From NCBI RefSeq assembly GCF_001189295.1, contig NZ_CP012159.1:1116001-1180000 (forward strand): DNA of 64,000 nt, given 5' to 3'. A program made the position numbers and the translations under genes. Numbering within the stretch: position 1 is the first letter of the stretch; each line of letters begins with the position of its first letter. A model generated the notes under the pieces. It was not told where the DNA came from. It was given only the letters and a program-made list of their open reading frames with translations, and made no database searches. Of the stretch, positions 63,915 to 64,000 are shown piece by piece. Origin of the DNA: Chondromyces crocatus (GTDB lineage: Bacteria > Myxococcota_A > Polyangia > Polyangiales > Polyangiaceae).

Positions 63915-64000
63915 TCACGAACCGGGATGCCGGCGTCGAGAAAGCAGGGCGAGCAAGGAAAGAGCGCCGAGGAGCAGCCCGACATGGGAGGAGTTTGCAG
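63915..64000 (-). CDS. C-terminal end of a membrane-anchored protein (N-terminus outside window)
   Basis: The frame is open from the right edge to TGA at 63915-63917 and encodes 27 residues: a hydrophobic helix (HVGLLLGALSLLALL) followed by SRRRHPGS. A C-terminal membrane helix with a trailing Arg cluster is the pattern of MYXO-CTERM/GlyGly-CTERM-type sorting tails, although the Cys-containing motif of MYXO-CTERM would lie before this segment and is not seen. The gene body lies beyond the edge. Confidence 0.5.
   Translation of the reverse strand, partial: ANSSHVGLLLGALSLLALLSRRRHPGS

Overview
The window is very GC-rich, densely coded DNA that looks like a chromosomal segment of a myxobacterium, most likely Polyangiales (Sorangium/Polyangium/Chondromyces-like). 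No 16S rRNA or taxonomic marker is present, so this rests on gene content: many lipoproteins with Gly/Ser-rich tethers and Cys-rich or beta-propeller ectodomains, a DUF2169 protein, a sigma-54 activator of the type common in myxobacteria, FHA, PAS-STAS and degenerate histidine-kinase proteins, GTG/TTG starts, and short gaps with many divergent and convergent pairs. I saw no rRNA, tRNA, CRISPR array, transposase or prophage block.

Layout. 1-8.8 kb: a truncated PLL-type propeller/hydrolase-like protein, an N-formylglutamate amidohydrolase-family protein, an LRR lipoprotein, a large DUF2169 protein, a secreted EEP nuclease/lamin-tail lipoprotein and a small lipoprotein. 8.8-10.3 kb: a gene-poor interval holding an exact 22-bp-period palindromic tandem array (about 22.5 units) followed by two long hairpins. 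10.3-15.2 kb: a Hint-domain secreted protein overlapping a partner gene, and two propeller lipoproteins. 15.7-24.5 kb: a sigma-54 activator with a changed GAFTGA loop, a lipase, an APH-fold kinase, a prolyl oligopeptidase, an alpha/beta hydrolase. 24-26 kb: divergent Ku and a ligase-less LigD (phosphoesterase-polymerase), the NHEJ locus. 26-36.6 kb: small secreted proteins, a class V aminotransferase, a YgiQ-type radical SAM protein, an ECF sigma factor, HtrA, TruA, RsmD and a PEGA protein. 36.7-40.4 kb: a metallophosphoesterase translationally coupled to a CHAT caspase-like protease, the best candidate for an undescribed two-gene system. 40.4-46 kb: phosphohexomutase and PrmC, a holin-like/DUF3618-like membrane pair and a lipase maturation factor homologue. 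46-59 kb: signalling block (PAS-PAS-STAS, degenerate kinase-like protein, site-2 protease with a C-terminal CBS-like region, NtrY-like kinase, sensorless MCP, FHA protein). 59-64 kb: ARD-like cupin, a flavin reductase-methyltransferase fusion, a PglZ-like phosphatase-fold protein, an SPW-like membrane protein, a coiled-coil protein and the tail of a C-terminally anchored protein cut by the right edge.

Functional groupings: Ku and LigD should act together at double-strand breaks. The phosphoesterase-CHAT and Hint-partner pairs share overlapping stop/start codons and are probably co-translated. PMM-PrmC and the two membrane proteins at 42.8-43.7 kb also overlap. The kinase, MCP and FHA genes at 53-59 kb form a signalling neighbourhood. 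Housekeeping genes (truA, rsmD, prmC, phosphohexomutase) argue against this being a genomic island.
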